This document shows, piece after piece, positions 6,332 through 7,588 of a DNA stretch of 7,588 nt; positions within the stretch are counted from its first letter, which is position 1, and each line of letters opens with the position of its first letter. A program made the position numbers and the translations under genes. The notes beneath the pieces were generated by a model. It searched no databases, was not told the DNA's origin, and saw nothing but the letters and a program-made list of their open reading frames with translations. The DNA lies in the NCBI GenBank assembly GCA_902495265.1, contig CABUWR010000061.1, forward strand, positions 1 to 7,588, in the 5' to 3' direction. This DNA is from an uncultured Collinsella sp. Its GTDB lineage: Bacteria; Actinomycetota; Coriobacteriia; Coriobacteriales; Coriobacteriaceae.

Positions 6332-6388
6332 ATCTCGTTCTGTAACATCTAAAGCCAATTCGATCCTCTACTTGTTACAAATCGAGAC
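6332..6388. repeat. Inverted-repeat unit 4
   Basis: Arms ATCTCGTTCTGTAACA (6332-6347) and TGTTACAAATCGAGAC (6373-6388) pair at 13 of 16 positions. This is the most diverged unit, and its loop core (6348-6372) is shifted by about two bases relative to the others. Confidence 0.88.
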
Positions 6389-6413
6389 AAACGACCGACC
6401 AGACAACCCCGTC

Positions 6414-6459
6414 ATAAAGAAAGGCTCCCCTCTCGCCCAGTGGACGGGAGGGGAGCCTT
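6414..6459 (-). terminator. Rho-independent terminator of the leftward msmK gene
   Basis: AAGGCTCCCCTC (6421-6432) pairs perfectly with GAGGGGAGCCTT (6448-6459). Three more pairs extend the stem inward (one is a wobble), with a 9-nt loop. Read on the minus strand, the stem is followed by a T-rich tail, TCTTTAT. On the plus strand the tail is poor (ATATG), so it serves mainly the leftward transcript. Between it and the msmK stop, 6460-6527 holds only a small 7-bp GC hairpin (6510-6528). Confidence 0.88.
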
Positions 6460-6527
6460 ATATGTGACCACGGCAAAAGGATGGCAAAGCCGCAGTCGCC
6501 CAAAGGGAGGGCCTGGATGCACCGGGC

Positions 6528-7588
6528 CTAGATAAGGTTCTTGCCAGAGACCTTATCGAAGAGGTGGGTCGCGTTCTTCTCGAACTTGAACCAGATGGTG
6601 TCGCCAGCCTTGAGCGCACCCTTGGCCTCGAGGTCGACGACGGGGATAATCAGGACAAACTGGCCGTCGGGAGCGGTCACGTGGACATGCTCGGTCGAGC
6701 CCATGAGCTCGGTCACCTCGACGGTGCCCTGGAGCGCACCCTCCTCGCCTTTTTCGGCAAGCAGAATCTGCTCGGGGCGCACGCCGGCCGTGATCTCCTT
6801 CACGTCGCCGTCGTCCCAGTTGAGAGCAAGCTGAGCGCAGGTCTCGGGGGCGAGCGCCACGTTCATATCCTCGGTCTTGACGGTGAAGCCGTTGCCCGAG
6901 CGCACCAGCTGGGCATCGAAGAAGTTCATCTGCGGCACGCCGATAAAGCCGGCAACGAAGATGTTCGCGGGATGGTTGAAGACCTCCTGCGGGGTGGCGA
7001 TCTGCTGGACGACGCCGTCCTTCATGACCACAATGCGATCGCCGAGGGTCATGGCCTCGGTCTGGTCGTGGGTGACGTAGATGAACGTGCCCTTGATCTC
7101 GTGGCGCAGCTTGATGAGCTCGGCACGCATCTGGTTACGCAGCTTGGCGTCCAGGTTGGACAGCGGCTCGTCCATCAGGAAGACCTTAGGATCACGCACG
7201 ATGGCGCGGCCGATAGCGACACGCTGACGCTGGCCGCCCGAAAGCGCCTTGGGCTTACGGTCGAGGTACTCGGTGATACCCAAGATCTCGGCGGCGGAGC
7301 GAACCTTGCGGTCGATCTCGTCTTTGGGGACTTTCTTGAGCTCAAGCGTAAACGCCATGTTCTCGTATACCGTCATGTTGGGGTACAGAGCGTAGCTCTG
7401 GAACACCATGGCGATGTCGCGGTCCTTGGGTGCCACGTCGTTGACGCGCTTGCCGTCGATGAGGACATCACCCGAGGTGATGTCCTCTAGGCCAGCGACC
7501 ATGCGCATCGTCGTGGACTTACCGCAGCCAGACGGGCCGACGAGAACGATAAACTCCTGATCATGCACGGTGAGGTTAAAGTCCTCCA
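6528..7588 (-). CDS. msmK: MsmK/UgpC-family sugar ABC transporter ATP-binding protein (5' end outside window)
   Basis: This gene reads leftward with its stop at 6530-6528. The frame stays open to the window edge, and the residues before the GTG at 7568 (EDFNLT) match the family, so that GTG is internal and about 20 residues are missing. Counting the GTG codon as 1: Walker A is GPSGCGKST (11-19), Q-loop VFQSYALYPNMTVYENM (55-71), signature LSGGQRQR (109-116), Walker B VFLMDEP (129-135), D-loop SNLDAKLR (137-144), and switch His in YVTHDQTEAM (164-173). A C-terminal OB-fold/TOBE regulatory region of about 130 residues follows, as in MalK, UgpC and MsmK. The protein hydrolyses ATP at the inner membrane face to drive oligosaccharide import. 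Such ATPases often serve several permeases. No permease or binding-protein gene is visible, and a terminator follows directly. The exact substrate cannot be read from the sequence; the maltodextrin genes nearby suggest malto-oligosaccharides. ugpC is an equally valid family name. Confidence 0.94.
   Translation of the reverse strand, partial: EDFNLTVHDQEFIVLVGPSGCGKSTTMRMVAGLEDITSGDVLIDGKRVNDVAPKDRDIAMVFQSYALYPNMTVYENMAFTLELKKVPKDEIDRKVRSAAEILGITEYLDRKPKALSGGQRQRVAIGRAIVRDPKVFLMDEPLSNLDAKLRNQMRAELIKLRHEIKGTFIYVTHDQTEAMTLGDRIVVMKDGVVQQIATPQEVFNHPANIFVAGFIGVPQMNFFDAQLVRSGNGFTVKTEDMNVALAPETCAQLALNWDDGDVKEITAGVRPEQILLAEKGEEGALQGTVEVTELMGSTEHVHVTAPDGQFVLIIPVVDLEAKGALKAGDTIWFKFEKNATHLFDKVSGKNLI

Larger units (their letters stand above)
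6091..6388. repeat. Four-unit array of 57-bp inverted repeats with an 80-81-bp period
   Basis: Each unit has a left arm of the type (G/A)TCTCRWTCTGTAACA, a 25-nt loop, and a right arm TGTTACAGATCGAGAC, all 57 bp long. The units are 6091-6147, 6172-6228, 6252-6308 and 6332-6388, separated by 24, 23 and 23 bp. The 16-bp element therefore occurs eight times in alternating orientation about every 39-41 bp. Inner arm bases CTGTAACA are identical in all four left arms. Right arms are identical except one G-to-A in unit 4. Loops share a core near CCRAAA...CC, whereas linkers are less alike. Each unit could fold as a 16-bp hairpin in RNA or as a DNA cruciform. It lies between two facing terminators and shows no coding signal. 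It resembles REP/BIME arrays in layout, and I do not recognise the family. Confidence 0.93.

Noticed and set aside
6091..6388. CRISPR array
   Set aside because: The repeats are only 16 bp and alternate in orientation, loops share sequence with one another instead of being unique spacers, and no cas genes are nearby.

Overview
The window looks like chromosomal DNA from a high-GC, gut-type actinobacterium of the class Coriobacteriia, most like Collinsella. This rests on moderately high GC, strong use of GAG/GAC/CTC/GCC codons, strong AGGAG-type ribosome binding sites, and the flavour of the proteins (a short Firmicutes/Coriobacteria-type glycogen phosphorylase, an MsmK/UgpC-type ATPase, a secreted coiled-coil hydrolase). 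The genus is an inference. There is no sign of phage, transposase or plasmid genes.

Layout. (1) 1-539, minus strand: the N-terminal 179 residues of an exported coiled-coil protein with a twin-arginine-like signal, probably a PcsB/CwlO-type peptidoglycan hydrolase whose catalytic part lies outside the window. (2) 540-807: a divergent promoter region. (3) 808-1869, plus: galE, UDP-glucose 4-epimerase, closed by a strong terminator. (4) 1977-2006: a promoter with a palindrome between its -35 and -10, leading into malQ (2091-3596, plus), 4-alpha-glucanotransferase. (5) 3597-3725: two back-to-back hairpins, then glgP (3726-5993, plus), alpha-glucan phosphorylase, closed by a GNRA-loop terminator. 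(6) 5994-6527: a 534-bp convergent intergenic region holding four regularly spaced 57-bp inverted-repeat units with an 80-81-bp period, then a terminator reading leftward. (7) 6528-7588, minus: msmK/ugpC-like ABC transporter ATPase, missing only its extreme N-terminus.

How the genes fit together. MsmK-type ATPases energise import of malto-oligosaccharides and other oligosaccharides. MalQ disproportionates short maltodextrins into longer chains plus glucose, and GlgP phosphorolyses the chains to glucose-1-phosphate. Glucose-1-phosphate can enter glycolysis or become UDP-glucose, which GalE interconverts with UDP-galactose. The region is therefore an alpha-glucan and sugar-nucleotide neighbourhood, although each gene appears to be its own or nearly its own transcription unit.

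The most unusual element is the repeat array at 6091-6388. Eight copies of a 16-bp element alternate in orientation about every 40 bp, and the loops enclosed by the pairs share a partly conserved core. It resembles a BIME/REP-like palindromic array or a structured repeat RNA, and I do not recognise it as a named family.
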